Assembly (NCBI RefSeq): GCF_018263905.1
Contig: NZ_JAAFZU010000023.1
Location: 170,755-234,754 of the forward strand
Direction: 5' to 3'
Length of the DNA stretch: 64,000 bases
Origin: Loktanella sp. SALINAS62
GTDB taxonomy: Bacteria > Pseudomonadota > Alphaproteobacteria > Rhodobacterales > Rhodobacteraceae
The notes below the pieces were generated by a model that was not told the origin of the DNA, made no database searches, and saw nothing but the letters and a program-made list of their open reading frames with translations. Made by a program: the position numbers and the translations under genes. This document shows positions 26,759 to 36,830 of this stretch, in pieces; position 1 is the stretch's first letter; every line of letters starts with the position of its first letter.

Positions 26759-26783
26759 CCCGTCCCGCTGGACAGGGGACGGG
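26759..26783 (+). terminator. possible terminator hairpin after the amidase gene
   Basis: An 8-bp perfect stem (CCCGTCCC with GGGACGGG) and a 9-base loop start 26 bases after the amidase stop. There is no T-run, so it may be a weak or factor-dependent terminator. Confidence 0.35.
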
Positions 26784-26841
26784 CCCGCCGTCTACGTTAG
26801 GCGCAAGTGGGGCGACATGACCCCGCACGAGAGGCAGTAAG

Positions 26842-28020
26842 ATGAAACCCCCGATGCGGTTTGCAGACCTTCCGGTTGCGACGTGGCCCCGATTGCGTGG
26901 GCTGCTGGATGCCGTCCAGCCGGGCGACACACCGGTCAACATGACTATCGGTGAACCGCAGCACGCCTTTCCCGCGTTTCTGCCCGACGCGCTGGCTGCC
27001 GAAATGGCGAGCTTTGCCAAATACCCCAACAACGACGGCGCGCCGGTGCTGCTTGATGCCGTCGCACGCTGGCTGAACCGCCGCTATGGCGTGACCGTCG
27101 CACCGGCAGAAATAATGGCCCTGAACGGCACCCGAGAGGGGCTTTATAACGCGGCCATGGCGCTGTGCCCTGAAACCAAGAATGGCAAAACACCCGTTAT
27201 TCTAACCCCGAACCCGTTCTATCAGGTCTATGCCGTTGCAGCGCTCAGCGTCGGCGCGCAACCCGTCTATGTGCCAGCAACGGCAGAAACCGGCCATCTG
27301 CCTGATTTCGCAGCACTGGACATCAAAACGCTGGACCGCACCGCCATTGCCTATATCTGCTCTCCTGCCAATCCGCAGGGCGCCGTTGCGGACCGCGACT
27401 ATTGGCGCAACCTGATCAGCTTGGCCGAAAAGCATGATTTCATCATTTTCGCCGACGAATGCTATTCCGAGATTTACCGCGATGCGCCGCCACCGGGTGC
27501 ATTGGAAATCGCGCGCGAAATGGGCGCTGACCCCGACCGCGTCGTGATCTTTCATTCGCTGTCAAAGCGGTCGAATCTGGCCGGGCTGCGGTCGGGATTT
27601 TGTGCGTCCGGCCCCGGCAATATCGCCCGCATCCGCGCGCTTCGGGCCTATGCTGGCGCCCCGCTGCCCGGCCCGATCCAGACGGTATCGGCCCGTGTTT
27701 GGGACGACGAAGACCATGTCGCCGCCAGCCGCGCGCTGTATGTCGAAAAATTTCAGATCGCGGACGACATTCTGGGCAATGTGCCCGGTTACGTCAGCCC
27801 GCCCGCCGGATTCTTTCTGTGGCTGCCCGTCGATGACGGCGAACGGGCCGCCCTGCATCTTTGGCAAACCACCGGCGTGCGTACACTGCCCGGTGCATAC
27901 CTTAGCCGCGATACCGCGTCCGGAAACCCCGGCGCGTCCTATATCCGTGTCGCCCTGTGCGGCCCCAAGACCGATGTTGCGACGGGCCTGACCCGACTGC
28001 GCGACTGCCTTTACCAGTGA
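26842..28020 (+). CDS. class I/II aminotransferase
   Basis: Fold-type I PLP aminotransferase of 392 residues. The PLP Lys is Lys242 in [15 protein letters not shown], with the [10 protein letters not shown] motif for the cofactor Asp and the C-terminal carboxylate-binding Arg in SYIRVAL. It resembles the DapC/succinyldiaminopimelate-transaminase-like group common in alphaproteobacteria. Substrate assignment is open. It ends 11 bases before ftsK on the same strand, so the two are probably co-transcribed. The ribosome binding site is GAGAGG. Confidence 0.88.
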   Translation: MKPPMRFADLPVATWPRLRGLLDAVQPGDTPVNMTIGEPQHAFPAFLPDALAAEMASFAKYPNNDGAPVLLDAVARWLNRRYGVTVAPAEIMALNGTREGLYNAAMALCPETKNGKTPVILTPNPFYQVYAVAALSVGAQPVYVPATAETGHLPDFAALDIKTLDRTAIAYICSPANPQGAVADRDYWRNLISLAEKHDFIIFADECYSEIYRDAPPPGALEIAREMGADPDRVVIFHSLSKRSNLAGLRSGFCASGPGNIARIRALRAYAGAPLPGPIQTVSARVWDDEDHVAASRALYVEKFQIADDILGNVPGYVSPPAGFFLWLPVDDGERAALHLWQTTGVRTLPGAYLSRDTASGNPGASYIRVALCGPKTDVATGLTRLRDCLYQ

Positions 28021-28031
28021 GGACGAAACGA

Positions 28032-30986
28032 ATGGCTTCTTACCAGACCCGGCAACGCGATCCCCTTTTGGACAGCGAAACGCAGGCCATTCTGGAACGA
28101 CGCGGCAAAGAACTGCTGGGGCTGTGTCTGGTGGTGCTGGGCTTGCTGGGTGCAGCACTGTTGTTCAGCTATTCGCCAGATGATCCGTCCTGGATTTCTG
28201 CCACAGATGCCCCGGTCCGCAACTGGTTGGGGCCATTGGGTGCATCCATCGCGGCGCCGGTCATCATGATCGTCGGCTTGGGTATCTGGGCGCTGCCGCT
28301 AACGCTGCTGGCATGGGGCGCAAGGTTCATGCTGCATCACGGGTCCGACCGTGCGGGCACGCGACTCGTCTTTGCCCCGATCGCGGTCGCCATTGCATCG
28401 CTTTACGCCGCTACGTTGACACCGGGCGCGGGCTGGCCGCCGAATTTCGGTCTTGGCGGGCTGCTGGGCGATACCGTTCTGGGCATGGTGCTGACGATCC
28501 TGCCTTTGAGTGCCGCGTTTTCGGTCAAGGTGCTGTCAGTGGTGCTGGCATTCGTGACGTTGGGGCTGATGGCGTTTGCGCTGGGCTTTACCCGTGTCGA
28601 AATCCGGTTTGGCATACGCTACGTCCTGTTCGGGACAATTACGCTGTATGATGCGGCACTGCGTCTGCTGTCGCAGGGAACCAGCCGTGCCGCCACCGCA
28701 GCGGGTGCCGCGCGGACCACCATGGCCGCCCGGCGTGAGGCAAGTGTTGCGCAAGCCGACCAGCCTGTTCAACAGCACGATGTGCGCGCCCGTGCCATCG
28801 CAGCCGTCCGCGCCAATGCCGGGGGCAACGCGGGCCGCAAAATGCCCCCGATCATCCGCGCCGACGGCAGCCGCGCCGAACCGCCCGTGACAGCACAGCA
28901 CGCGCATGATGACGATGCTGTCCCCGCGCCAAACACCCGCAGAATGCCCGGTATCGGGTCGTTGTTGCGCCGCAAGGCGCCCGAACCCGAACTGCTGGAA
29001 CATGATTTCGACGGTGATGTCGAAAGCCCGCCAGAAGATCGGATCAGCAGCCGGATCACCGACGCCGTCCGCGCGCGCACCATGCCACCGCAGCCGGTTG
29101 TGTCCCCTGCAGTGACAGGGGTGCGCATAGAACCGTCGCTGACCGAAGGCCGCCGCCCCAAGGCGCTGGTCCTGCCGTCTGTTCCGCCGCTGACGGCGCA
29201 GGACACCCTGTTGCACGTCGAAGACCATGATGAAGACGATGATGGCATGGTCATCGCCCCGGATGAGCCATCGGTCTATCAGCGCAGCGCCCTTCCGCGT
29301 GAAGAAGCGCCCTCGCTGACTGCTGCACCGCTGTTCGATCCAGATGCGCCGCGCGCCACACCCGCCGAACCACGCCGCGCCGTCGTCCAGCACGAGCTGA
29401 GCCGCAAGGTCCTGCCGTCGAAACAGGCGCGTGCCGAAGCGCAGCCAGAACTTGCGTTCGAAGATAAATTTGCAGACTACGAAATACCGCCGCTGAACCT
29501 ACTGGCGGACCCGTCGGGCGTGCAGCGGCACGTTCTGTCGGACGAGGCGTTGGAAGAAAACGCGCGGATGCTGGAATCCGTTTTGGATGACTATGGCGTC
29601 AAGGGCGAAATCGTATCCGTCCGCCCCGGCCCTGTCGTCACGATGTATGAACTGGAACCCGCCCCCGGGCTGAAAGCAAGCCGCGTGATCGGTCTGGCCG
29701 ACGACATCGCCCGCAGCATGTCAGCGCTGTCGGCACGCGTATCCACCGTGCCGGGGCGCACCGTGATCGGGATCGAACTGCCGAACGAAAACCGCGAAAA
29801 GGTCGTACTGCGCGAAATCCTGTCAGCCCGCGATTTCGGTGACAGTGCGATGAAACTGCCGCTGGCCCTGGGCAAGGATATCGGCGGCCAGCCCATCGTG
29901 GCGAACCTTGCCAAGATGCCCCACCTTTTGATCGCCGGGACCACCGGTTCGGGTAAATCCGTGGCGATCAACACGATGATCCTGTCATTGCTTTACAAAC
30001 TGTCTCCCGAAGAATGCCGGATGATCATGATCGACCCCAAGATGCTGGAACTCAGCGTCTATGACGGCATCCCGCATCTGCTGTCCCCCGTCGTGACCGA
30101 CCCGAAAAAGGCGGTTGTCGCCCTGAAATGGGTCGTCGGAGAGATGGAAGAACGCTATCGCAAGATGTCCAGGATGGGTGTGCGGAACATCGACGGCTAT
30201 AACGGGCGCGTCCGCGAAGCATTGGCCAAGGACGAAATGTTCAGCCGCACCGTGCAGACCGGATTCGACGATGAAACCGGTGATCCAATCTTTGAAACGG
30301 ATGAATTCAAGCCCGTCGTGCTGCCCTATATCGTTGTCGTTGTGGACGAGATGGCAGACCTGATGATGGTCGCGGGCAAGGAAATCGAAGCCTGCATCCA
30401 GCGACTGGCGCAGATGGCCCGCGCATCGGGTATCCACCTGATCATGGCGACGCAGCGCCCATCGGTCGATGTCATCACCGGCACGATCAAGGCGAACTTT
30501 CCGACCCGGATTTCGTTTCAGGTCACGTCGAAAATCGACAGCCGCACCATTCTGGGCGAGATGGGTGCAGAACAGCTGCTGGGCATGGGCGACATGCTTT
30601 ACATGGCGGGCGGGTCCAAGGTGACGCGCGTCCACGGCCCGTTCTGTTCCGACGAAGAGGTCGAGGAGATCGTCAACTACCTCAAATCCTTTGGGCCGCC
30701 CGAATACATGTCCGGTGTTGTCGAAGGACCGTCAGAAGATACGGAATCCAGCATCGATGCTGTGCTGGGTCTGGGCGACGGGTCCGATTCCGAAAACGCG
30801 TTGTATGACACCGCCGTTGCCATCGTCATCAAAGACCGCAAGTGTTCCACCAGCTATATCCAGCGCAAGCTGGCGATTGGTTATAACAAGGCCGCGCGAC
30901 TGGTCGAACAGATGGAAGACGAAGGCGTGGTGTCTTCGGCCAACCACGTGGGCAAGCGCGAAATTCTGGTGCCCGAACAACACTAG
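28032..30986 (+). CDS. ftsK: DNA translocase FtsK
   Basis: Septum-located ATPase that pumps chromosome ends and activates XerCD at dif. The 984-residue protein has four to five N-terminal membrane helices (about 29-190), a Pro/Ala-rich charged linker (about 230-480), a RecA-like motor with Walker A GTTGSGKS at 636-643 and Walker [11 protein letters not shown], and a winged-helix gamma domain at the end ([20 protein letters not shown]). The start at 28032 follows GGACGAAACGA. The linker is shorter than in E. coli, usual for the order. A strong terminator follows. Confidence 0.97.
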   Translation: MASYQTRQRDPLLDSETQAILERRGKELLGLCLVVLGLLGAALLFSYSPDDPSWISATDAPVRNWLGPLGASIAAPVIMIVGLGIWALPLTLLAWGARFMLHHGSDRAGTRLVFAPIAVAIASLYAATLTPGAGWPPNFGLGGLLGDTVLGMVLTILPLSAAFSVKVLSVVLAFVTLGLMAFALGFTRVEIRFGIRYVLFGTITLYDAALRLLSQGTSRAATAAGAARTTMAARREASVAQADQPVQQHDVRARAIAAVRANAGGNAGRKMPPIIRADGSRAEPPVTAQHAHDDDAVPAPNTRRMPGIGSLLRRKAPEPELLEHDFDGDVESPPEDRISSRITDAVRARTMPPQPVVSPAVTGVRIEPSLTEGRRPKALVLPSVPPLTAQDTLLHVEDHDEDDDGMVIAPDEPSVYQRSALPREEAPSLTAAPLFDPDAPRATPAEPRRAVVQHELSRKVLPSKQARAEAQPELAFEDKFADYEIPPLNLLADPSGVQRHVLSDEALEENARMLESVLDDYGVKGEIVSVRPGPVVTMYELEPAPGLKASRVIGLADDIARSMSALSARVSTVPGRTVIGIELPNENREKVVLREILSARDFGDSAMKLPLALGKDIGGQPIVANLAKMPHLLIAGTTGSGKSVAINTMILSLLYKLSPEECRMIMIDPKMLELSVYDGIPHLLSPVVTDPKKAVVALKWVVGEMEERYRKMSRMGVRNIDGYNGRVREALAKDEMFSRTVQTGFDDETGDPIFETDEFKPVVLPYIVVVVDEMADLMMVAGKEIEACIQRLAQMARASGIHLIMATQRPSVDVITGTIKANFPTRISFQVTSKIDSRTILGEMGAEQLLGMGDMLYMAGGSKVTRVHGPFCSDEEVEEIVNYLKSFGPPEYMSGVVEGPSEDTESSIDAVLGLGDGSDSENALYDTAVAIVIKDRKCSTSYIQRKLAIGYNKAARLVEQMEDEGVVSSANHVGKREILVPEQH

Positions 30987-31004
30987 GGCACAAACCAAGG
31001 CGTA

Positions 31005-31047
31005 CAAAAAAACCGCGCGACACCCCATGGTGCGCGCGGTTTTTTTA
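31005..31047. terminator. bidirectional intrinsic terminator between ftsK and the allantoinase fusion
   Basis: ACCGCGCG and CGCGCGGT form an 8-bp stem extended by CACC/GGTG with a CCAT loop, flanked by seven A on the left and seven T on the right. It can end both converging transcripts. Confidence 0.92.
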
Positions 31048-31062
31048 TCTTTGCGGGGCCGT

Positions 31063-32469
31063 TCAGCCCTTCAGGATGTGCATCAGGCGCAGTTCCGCAA
31101 TGCGGTTGACCTGTTCGCAGGCGGTCGCAAATTCCTGCTCTTTGGTGTTGTTCAATCTGATTTCGAACGCTTCAAGGATCGAATTCTTGGTATTGTCACG
31201 CACCGCAATGATGAATGGAAACCCGAATTTCTTAGTATAAGCCTCGTTTGCGCGCTGGAACAAAGAGCGTTCGTCGTCGGTCAACGCGTCCAGGCCGACG
31301 GACGCCTGTTCAGATGTGCTGTCTGCCGTCAACCGCCGGGCCGCCGCCAGTTTTCCGGCAAGATCGGGATGCGCGCGCAGAACTTCCAGCCGGGCATCAT
31401 CCGTCGCGCGGCGGAACGCGCGGGCCATCAGGTTCGCCAGTCCCACAGGGGTATCATGGGCCGGGCTACGTTCGAGCTTGAATGCCTCTTCGGCCACCCA
31501 TGGCGAATGTTCATAGACATCACCAAAGGCTTTGACGAATTCCTTTTGGTCCATCTGGGACGGGCGCTGCGCGGTGCTTGCGGGATGATGCGCTTTCCAA
31601 TGGTCCGCGATCTGGGCACGGGTGGCGAACCAGACACGATCATGCGACCGGACATGGTCCAGAAACTGGCGCAGTGCCTCGATCCGGCCCGGCCGTCCGG
31701 CCAGTCTGCAATGCAGACCGATGGACATCATCTTGGGCGCACCTTCGACGCCTTCACGATACAAGGCGTCGAAACTTGCGGTCAGGTAGTCGCGGAATTG
31801 GTCGCCTGCGTTGAACCCGTTCGGCGTGGAAAACCGCATGTCGTTGGCGTCCAGCGTATATGGCACGATCAACCGGTCTGTGCCGTTGATCGACTGCCAG
31901 AACGGCAGATCGTCTGCGTAGCTGTCGGCCAGATAGTCGAACCCTTCTTCGGCGGCCAGCCGCACTGAATTCATCGACGCGCGCCCCTGATAGAACCCGC
32001 GCGGACGTTCCCCCGTAACTTCGGTATGCAGGCGGATTGCGCGCTGGATATGGGTGCGTTCGGTGTCTTCGTGGGTGTCCTTGTATTCGATCCACTTCAG
32101 CCCGTGACTGGCGATTTCCCAGCCCGATTGCTTCATCGCGGCAACCTGTTCAGGCCCGCGCGCCAATGCGGTCGCGACACCAAAGACGGTCACGGGCAGA
32201 TCGTGCAGCAGGCGATGCAGACGCCAGAACCCGGCGCGCGCGCCGTATTCATAGATGGTTTCCATGTTCCAGTGGCGCTGCCCCGACCACGCGGTCGCAC
32301 CCGGAATTTCGGACAGGAACGCTTCTGATGCGGGATCGCCGTGCAGGATGTTGTTTTCGCCGCCTTCTTCGTAGTTCACGACGATCTGAACGGCGATCTT
32401 TGCCCCGTTGGGCCATTTCGGATCAGGCGTCGTGGCGCCATAGCCGATCATATCGCGGGGGTATGTCAT
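31063..32469 (-). CDS. puuE: bifunctional allantoinase (PuuE) / OHCU decarboxylase
   Basis: A 468-residue fusion for ureide catabolism. Residues 1-about 295 form a polysaccharide-deacetylase-like allantoinase of the PuuE type (YGATTPDPKWPNGAKIAVQ, VVNYEEGGENN, EIASHGLKWIEY), hydrolysing allantoin to allantoate. Residues about 305-468 form 2-oxo-4-hydroxy-4-carboxy-5-ureidoimidazoline decarboxylase, with the catalytic His region YEHSPWVAEEAF and HPDLAGKLA. The OHCU step makes S-allantoin, the substrate of the first domain, so the fusion channels two consecutive steps. Known in alphaproteobacteria. No other purine genes are in the window. The ribosome binding site is GGGAAAGA. Confidence 0.94.
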   Translation of the reverse strand: MTYPRDMIGYGATTPDPKWPNGAKIAVQIVVNYEEGGENNILHGDPASEAFLSEIPGATAWSGQRHWNMETIYEYGARAGFWRLHRLLHDLPVTVFGVATALARGPEQVAAMKQSGWEIASHGLKWIEYKDTHEDTERTHIQRAIRLHTEVTGERPRGFYQGRASMNSVRLAAEEGFDYLADSYADDLPFWQSINGTDRLIVPYTLDANDMRFSTPNGFNAGDQFRDYLTASFDALYREGVEGAPKMMSIGLHCRLAGRPGRIEALRQFLDHVRSHDRVWFATRAQIADHWKAHHPASTAQRPSQMDQKEFVKAFGDVYEHSPWVAEEAFKLERSPAHDTPVGLANLMARAFRRATDDARLEVLRAHPDLAGKLAAARRLTADSTSEQASVGLDALTDDERSLFQRANEAYTKKFGFPFIIAVRDNTKNSILEAFEIRLNNTKEQEFATACEQVNRIAELRLMHILKG

Positions 32470-32526
32470 ATCTGGTCTTTCCCTGAATGCAGTCGGTTTA
32501 TAGCCGTCATTCCGGGACAGTTAAGC

Positions 32527-32564
32527 AAAAAGGCGCGGGTCGATCACACTAATCGTCCCGCGCC
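32527..32564 (-). terminator. intrinsic terminator after lolA
   Basis: Minus-strand hairpin with GGCGCGGG/CCCGCGCC (8 bp), continued after one mismatch by CGAT/ATCG, followed by five T. It starts 10 bases past the lolA stop. Confidence 0.9.
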
Positions 32565-32573
32565 CTAATGTTG

Positions 32574-33176
32574 TCAGTTTCCGCGTGCGCTGTTTTCGGC
32601 CACGATGTTGAACATGCGGTCCGAAATCGACGCACCGGGCTGCAGATCGTTCAGGATCACGGTGGTCTTTTCACCGACGTCATCGGTCACCACCCACTGC
32701 CGCAATTCCACCGGATTGGCGGTAAATACCATCTGGATATTGCCGTATTGGGGATTTTCGGGGTCTTGCGCCGTAATCGTGGTGGTTGTCCCGTCGGACG
32801 TGTGTCCCGTGACCATGCTGGCCCGGCCCAGATCGACGTTCGGTGCCAGAATGATCGACAGCGGTGTCTGTGACAGCGGATAGCGTTCAGCCGGCGTGTT
32901 GGATCGGGGATCGAAAATTGCGACCGATCCGCCACCCGCCATCACCAGCGAATTGTCGGGCGCATTGTATTCGAATCGGATGCGCCCCGGTCGCTTGATA
33001 TAGATTTGCCCCGTGGACAGCGTGCCGTCCCCGTTGATCTGCGTGAATCCGCCCGTCGCGGTGACAAGCTGGTTCAGATAGCTGGACACCTGCGACAGTG
33101 AAAGCTGCTGCGCCTGCGCAGCCGTGCCGACAAGCGCCGTAGCTGCGGCTGCCAGAAGAAGTGTGCGTCTGTTCAT
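32574..33176 (-). CDS. lolA: outer-membrane lipoprotein carrier LolA
   Basis: Periplasmic chaperone that ferries lipoproteins from LolCDE to the outer membrane. The 200-residue protein starts with a signal peptide (MNRRTLLLAAAATALVGTAAQAQQ, cleaved near AQA), then a beta-rich LolA domain with TGGFTQINGDGTLSTGQIYI divided around residues 41-60 and RPGRIRFEYNAPD, which fit the family consensus. Proximity to ftsK is conserved in many proteobacteria; here the ureide gene separates the two and the strands differ. No clear strong ribosome binding site beyond GACAC. Confidence 0.93.
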   Translation of the reverse strand: MNRRTLLLAAAATALVGTAAQAQQLSLSQVSSYLNQLVTATGGFTQINGDGTLSTGQIYIKRPGRIRFEYNAPDNSLVMAGGGSVAIFDPRSNTPAERYPLSQTPLSIILAPNVDLGRASMVTGHTSDGTTTTITAQDPENPQYGNIQMVFTANPVELRQWVVTDDVGEKTTVILNDLQPGASISDRMFNIVAENSARGN

Positions 33177-33361
33177 GTGTCTAAAACCCTATTCGACGTG
33201 TTCCACGACATAGGCCGCGGTTGGCTTGATGAAAACCATATCGGGTCTGACATGCGATAGCGCCACCCTGTCAGCGACTATCGGCGATGGAACCGTACAG
33301 GGGGCCCACGCATTAATGGACCAAAGGCGATGACGCCGTATTATTTGAACAGGAGTTTCAC

Positions 33362-33841
33362 ATGCCAGAAGCATTCGTCGCCGGTCTGGACGGCCAGACC
33401 CGTGAAAAGGTCATCAATATTCTCAACGACAATCTGGTCGAAATGCAGGCACTGCAGATGGCCGTCAAGCAAGCGCACTGGAACCTCAAGGGCGAAGGTT
33501 TCATCGGTGTGCACGAACTGCTGGACGATGTATCGGCCCGCCTGCGCGACGGTATCGACACCATCGCCGAACGCACCGTAATCTTGGGTGGTTTCGCCCG
33601 TGGCACGTTGGAAGTCGCCGCCGATAAGGCCAAGATGACCGCCTATCCGGTGGAACTGACCAAAATTGAAGAACACGTCGAAGAGCTGAAAAAGCGTTTT
33701 CTCAGCGTTGGCGCATCCATTCGCGATGCCGCATCCGCTGCCGAAGAGGCGGGCGACGGCGATACAGAAGATCTGTTCGTCGAAATCAGCCGCGCGCTGG
33801 ACAAAGACGCATGGTTCATCGGGGCAAACGGCTCTCGATAA
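33362..33841 (+). CDS. dps: Dps-family DNA-binding ferritin-like protein
   Basis: Forms a 12-subunit shell that stores iron and protects DNA in starvation and oxidative stress. The 159-residue four-helix bundle has the ferroxidase residues in QAHWNLKGEGFIGVHELLDD (about residues 38-57). CAGGAG lies 7 bases before the ATG. The preceding 185 bases are non-coding; TATTAT at 33341-33346 is a likely -10, with no good -35, which would suit a stress-responsive promoter. A perfect hairpin follows the gene. Confidence 0.94.
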   Translation: MPEAFVAGLDGQTREKVINILNDNLVEMQALQMAVKQAHWNLKGEGFIGVHELLDDVSARLRDGIDTIAERTVILGGFARGTLEVAADKAKMTAYPVELTKIEEHVEELKKRFLSVGASIRDAASAAEEAGDGDTEDLFVEISRALDKDAWFIGANGSR

Positions 33842-33857
33842 ACCTGAAATAGGGTTG

Positions 33858-33887
33858 ATGACCCCGGCGTGATGACGCCGGGGTCAT
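33858..33887. terminator. perfect 13-bp hairpin between dps and the SLT lipoprotein gene
   Basis: ATGACCCCGGCGT and ACGCCGGGGTCAT pair perfectly around a GATG loop. There is only a short T-run on the right (CGTTT), so it is a probable shared terminator for the two converging genes rather than a textbook one. Confidence 0.65.
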
Positions 33888-33893
33888 TGCCGT

Positions 33894-34478
33894 TTAGCGT
33901 TTGCCGCAGGCGCGCAACTGGGCGTCATAGACCAAGGCACGTGATTCGACCTCTCCGGCGATCCGGATCAACCAGCTTTTGCTACGCCAAGTTCCACGCT
34001 TAAAACCTGAACGGCCATCGTGGTAGGCTAGATACTGATTGCGGATATCGTGCATTGGGACGCCCGTTTCAGACACGGTCTTGGTCATGTACCAGCCCAT
34101 GAAATCAGCAGCGTCATCAATGTTTTCGCGCTTTGATCTACGACCACCGACTTCGTTCTGGTATTCTTCCCATGTGCCATCCAGCGCCTGACTGTAGCCC
34201 AGTGCAGACGATTGTCGCCCAACGGGAATCACGCCCAAAGCGTATTGATGTGGCGGGCGATTGTTGCCGATGAACTTACTCTCTTGGTAGATCATCGCCA
34301 TCATGCCCGGCATGGGCACACCGTACTTACGCTCTGCCTTCTTGAAGGCACGTCGGTATTCCGGGCGCTCCATCAGGATGGAACACGCGTTTTCCAGGTC
34401 GCGCGGTGCAGAAAATTCCCGGCTGCCGCAACTGCCAAGGACCGCCAATAACACCAATGCGCGAAAGAAACTGCTCAT
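33894..34478 (-). CDS. lytic-transglycosylase-like lipoprotein
   Basis: A 194-residue predicted lipoprotein (LAVLGSC lipobox, Cys17) with a lysozyme-like SLT fold. The catalytic Glu is likely that of MAMIYQESKFIGN, and ALGYSQALDGTWEEYQ is the conserved second motif. Substrate would be peptidoglycan, acting in the periplasm or at the outer membrane. The protein is small and lacks the repeats of large Slt enzymes. It is convergent with dps. Function assignment rests on motifs only. Confidence 0.8.
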   Translation of the reverse strand: MSSFFRALVLLAVLGSCGSREFSAPRDLENACSILMERPEYRRAFKKAERKYGVPMPGMMAMIYQESKFIGNNRPPHQYALGVIPVGRQSSALGYSQALDGTWEEYQNEVGGRRSKRENIDDAADFMGWYMTKTVSETGVPMHDIRNQYLAYHDGRSGFKRGTWRSKSWLIRIAGEVESRALVYDAQLRACGKR

Positions 34479-34698
34479 ACGCCTCTCGCTTTTCGCTCGT
34501 TTTTTTACAGCATAGCTGATGATACGCCTTGTGTGAACGGTTCTATGAGAGTGGCCTGATCACAATGCACCGATCCGCGCCGATCCGCCGATTTTGGTTT
34601 AATCAGACCCCTTAACAGACTGTTTCTTTGGAATTGCCCTTGTCCCGATGGACTTTTGGTCAACTTTGAAGGTATTCGGACCTTGGGGGTTGCTAACC

Positions 34699-35025
34699 AT
34701 GTATAAGACACGCGCGAAATACTATCTTGGCCAAGTCGTCCGTCACCGCAAACATCCGTTTCGCGGGGTCGTCTTTGACGTCGATGCCAGTTTTTCGAAT
34801 ACGGACGCATGGTATGAAGCCATCCCAGAAGAGTCGCGCCCGGCCAAGGATCAGCCGTATTACCACTTGCTGGCCGAAAACGAACGCAGTTTCTACGTGG
34901 CTTATGTATCCGAACAGAATCTGGTTGCAGATTATTCCGGTGAACCGGTGGACCATCCCGACGTGCCCGATCTGTTTGGCCCGTTCGAGGATGGTGCATA
35001 CCCGTTGCAGGTGCAGCTAAATTAA
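34699..35025 (+). CDS. hspQ: heat shock protein HspQ
   Basis: A 108-residue HspQ/YccV-type protein, in enterobacteria a Lon specificity factor and hemimethylated-DNA-binding protein. The core is KYYLGQVVRHRKHPFRGVVFDVDA, interrupted here only for length, at residues 7-30, with PYYHLLAENE and YVSEQNLV. The ATG at 34699 was chosen by family start; a GGGGG stretch lies 9 bases upstream. The 220-base upstream gap has no ORF; a heat-shock sigma-32 promoter is plausible but I cannot identify boxes. Its end overlaps the ggt end by four bases. Confidence 0.92.
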   Translation: MYKTRAKYYLGQVVRHRKHPFRGVVFDVDASFSNTDAWYEAIPEESRPAKDQPYYHLLAENERSFYVAYVSEQNLVADYSGEPVDHPDVPDLFGPFEDGAYPLQVQLN

Positions 35026-36599
35026 TAGCCCAGTGCGCAACCGTCCTTGCGGGGATCGGACGCACCTTCAAGAATACCGTCTTCGGTTATCTTGATCGCC
35101 TGTGCGCCGCCGATTGCGGTTTCGGGAATGACCACGTGATGTCCCATGTCCGACAACTTGGCACGGACAGCGTCGCTGTATCCGCGTTCCACCTTTAGGC
35201 CGTCCACGTCGGAAAACGCACGCGGCGCGTCCAGTGCGGCCTGTAGGTCCATTTCGTAATCCGTCAGGTTCGTCACAAACCGTGCATGGCCCGTCGATTG
35301 ATACGCCCCGCCCATGACGCCGAACGGCATGATCGTCTTGCCGTTTTGCTGCAACATCCCCGGAATGATCGTGTGCATGGGTCGTTTGCCAGGGCCGCCT
35401 TCGTTGGCGTGGCCTTTGGCCAGGCTAAAGCCCGCGCCACGGTTCTGGAACAGGACGCCGAATTTGTCGGATGCGATCCCCGACCCGAACCCATGAAAAA
35501 TGGAATAGATCAGCGAAACGGCCATGCGGTCGCGGTCCACCACGGTGATATAGATCGTGTCCTTGTGGATCGCCTCGACCGGTGCGCGTTGCGGCGCTTG
35601 TGCGCGTTTTGGATCAATGGTTGCGGCCAGTTTTTGGGCCGTTTCCATCGACAGCATATGGTCCAGCCGCGTCATATGATCGGGGTCGGACAGAAAACGG
35701 TTGCGGGCATCATAGGCAAGTTTTGTCGCCTCTGCCTCGATATGGATACGGTCTGCCCCAAGCGGGTCCATTGATTTCAAATCGAAATGCGCCAGCATGT
35801 TCAGCAGCAGGATGGCGGTTGCACCCTGCCCGTTTGGCGGATGCTCGAACAGATCCAACCCGCCATAGGCACCGTGGATCGGGTCACCATAGGTTGATTC
35901 GTGCTGCGCGAAATCGTCCAGCGTATGCACACCACCTGCGGCGTTCAGCGATGCGACCATATCTGCGGCCACCTCGCCTTCGTAGAAACCGGCACGTCCA
36001 TCCAGACCGATGCGACGCAGCACATCCGCCTGACCGGGCGCGCGGAACATCTGGCCCGTGCGCGGCACCGCGCCACCGATCAGATAGGCATCGCGTGCCG
36101 CACCTTGCAGGCGCGGTTCATCCAGCGCCCAGTCAAAGGCGACGCGCGGTGCGACTGGCACACCCGTTTCAGCGTAGTGGATGGCTGGCGCCAGCGCCGC
36201 CTTCATGCCCAGTTTGCCCCAGTCTTTTGACAGGCGGCAAAATGCATCAATGGCCCCCGGCACAGTGACGGCATGTGCGCTGTCAACTGGCACGGTCGCA
36301 TGACCCTGTGCGCGCAGTGCATCTGCGGAATACGCGGCAGGCGCGCGGCCTGACCCGTTCAGCGCAATGATACGATCCTCGCCCGGTGGGGTCATCAGGA
36401 CGAAACAATCGCCCCCGATCCCTGTCATCTGCGGTTCACAGATCCCCAGCAGAACGGCGCCTGCGATGGCGGCATCCGCGGCATTTCCGCCGGCTTCCAG
36501 AATTTGTACGGCCACTTTTGCGGCCAGCGGGTGCGATGTCGCGCACATTCCGTTTTCCGCATAGACCGCCGACCGACCTGGTAGATGAAAATCACGCAT
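35022..36599 (-). CDS. ggt: gamma-glutamyltransferase
   Basis: Ntn-hydrolase of 525 residues that removes gamma-glutamyl groups from glutathione and related compounds. The autoprocessing nucleophile is Thr348 in KDTIYITVVDRD, dividing a large and a small subunit. The small subunit has the GSGIASDKFGVLFQNRG segment and the end motif with a Gly pair is changed to IGGAQAI. No signal peptide is visible (start MRDFHLPGRSAVYAE), so this is a cytoplasmic member, as in many GGT-like acylases, and could act on other gamma-glutamyl compounds. GGAGG precedes the ATG. Confidence 0.9.
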   Translation of the reverse strand: MRDFHLPGRSAVYAENGMCATSHPLAAKVAVQILEAGGNAADAAIAGAVLLGICEPQMTGIGGDCFVLMTPPGEDRIIALNGSGRAPAAYSADALRAQGHATVPVDSAHAVTVPGAIDAFCRLSKDWGKLGMKAALAPAIHYAETGVPVAPRVAFDWALDEPRLQGAARDAYLIGGAVPRTGQMFRAPGQADVLRRIGLDGRAGFYEGEVAADMVASLNAAGGVHTLDDFAQHESTYGDPIHGAYGGLDLFEHPPNGQGATAILLLNMLAHFDLKSMDPLGADRIHIEAEATKLAYDARNRFLSDPDHMTRLDHMLSMETAQKLAATIDPKRAQAPQRAPVEAIHKDTIYITVVDRDRMAVSLIYSIFHGFGSGIASDKFGVLFQNRGAGFSLAKGHANEGGPGKRPMHTIIPGMLQQNGKTIMPFGVMGGAYQSTGHARFVTNLTDYEMDLQAALDAPRAFSDVDGLKVERGYSDAVRAKLSDMGHHVVIPETAIGGAQAIKITEDGILEGASDPRKDGCALGY

Positions 36600-36673
36600 T
36601 GCAGCTCCTCCCGCTTTGATCACGGAACGTGGGGGAAAAAACATGCAGGGGCAATCGCTGATCACAGATTGAT

Positions 36674-36715
36674 CGGCACCGCGTTACTGGGTGGGGGCTA
36701 GAAAACGCGGTGCCG
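36674..36715 (+). repeat. perfect 12-bp inverted repeat upstream of the Met-sulfoxide reductase operon
   Basis: CGGCACCGCGTT (36674-36685) and AACGCGGTGCCG (36704-36715) are perfect reverse complements around an 18-base loop rich in G. No T-run follows on either strand, so it is not a standard terminator. The loop GGCT can pair with AGCC just after the stem (36721-36724), giving a possible pseudoknot. It lies between the divergent ggt and GAF-Msr genes; as RNA it would belong to the leader of the latter. I cannot match it to a SAM riboswitch. Confidence 0.55.
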
Positions 36716-36830
36716 AAAGAAGCCATGCAGCTACAGTTCGATCCTTGACGAGTCGGTTTGACCTGGTCGTGACGCAAAGCAGGTCGTTTCGGGGCTTTTT
36801 CCGGCCCAAATATGGCGATACGTAACCGCC

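Noticed and set aside
35022-36599. ggt as an exported enzyme
   Set aside because: No signal peptide is visible with the supported start; the longer frame to 36665 is out of family and the GGAGG site favours 36599.
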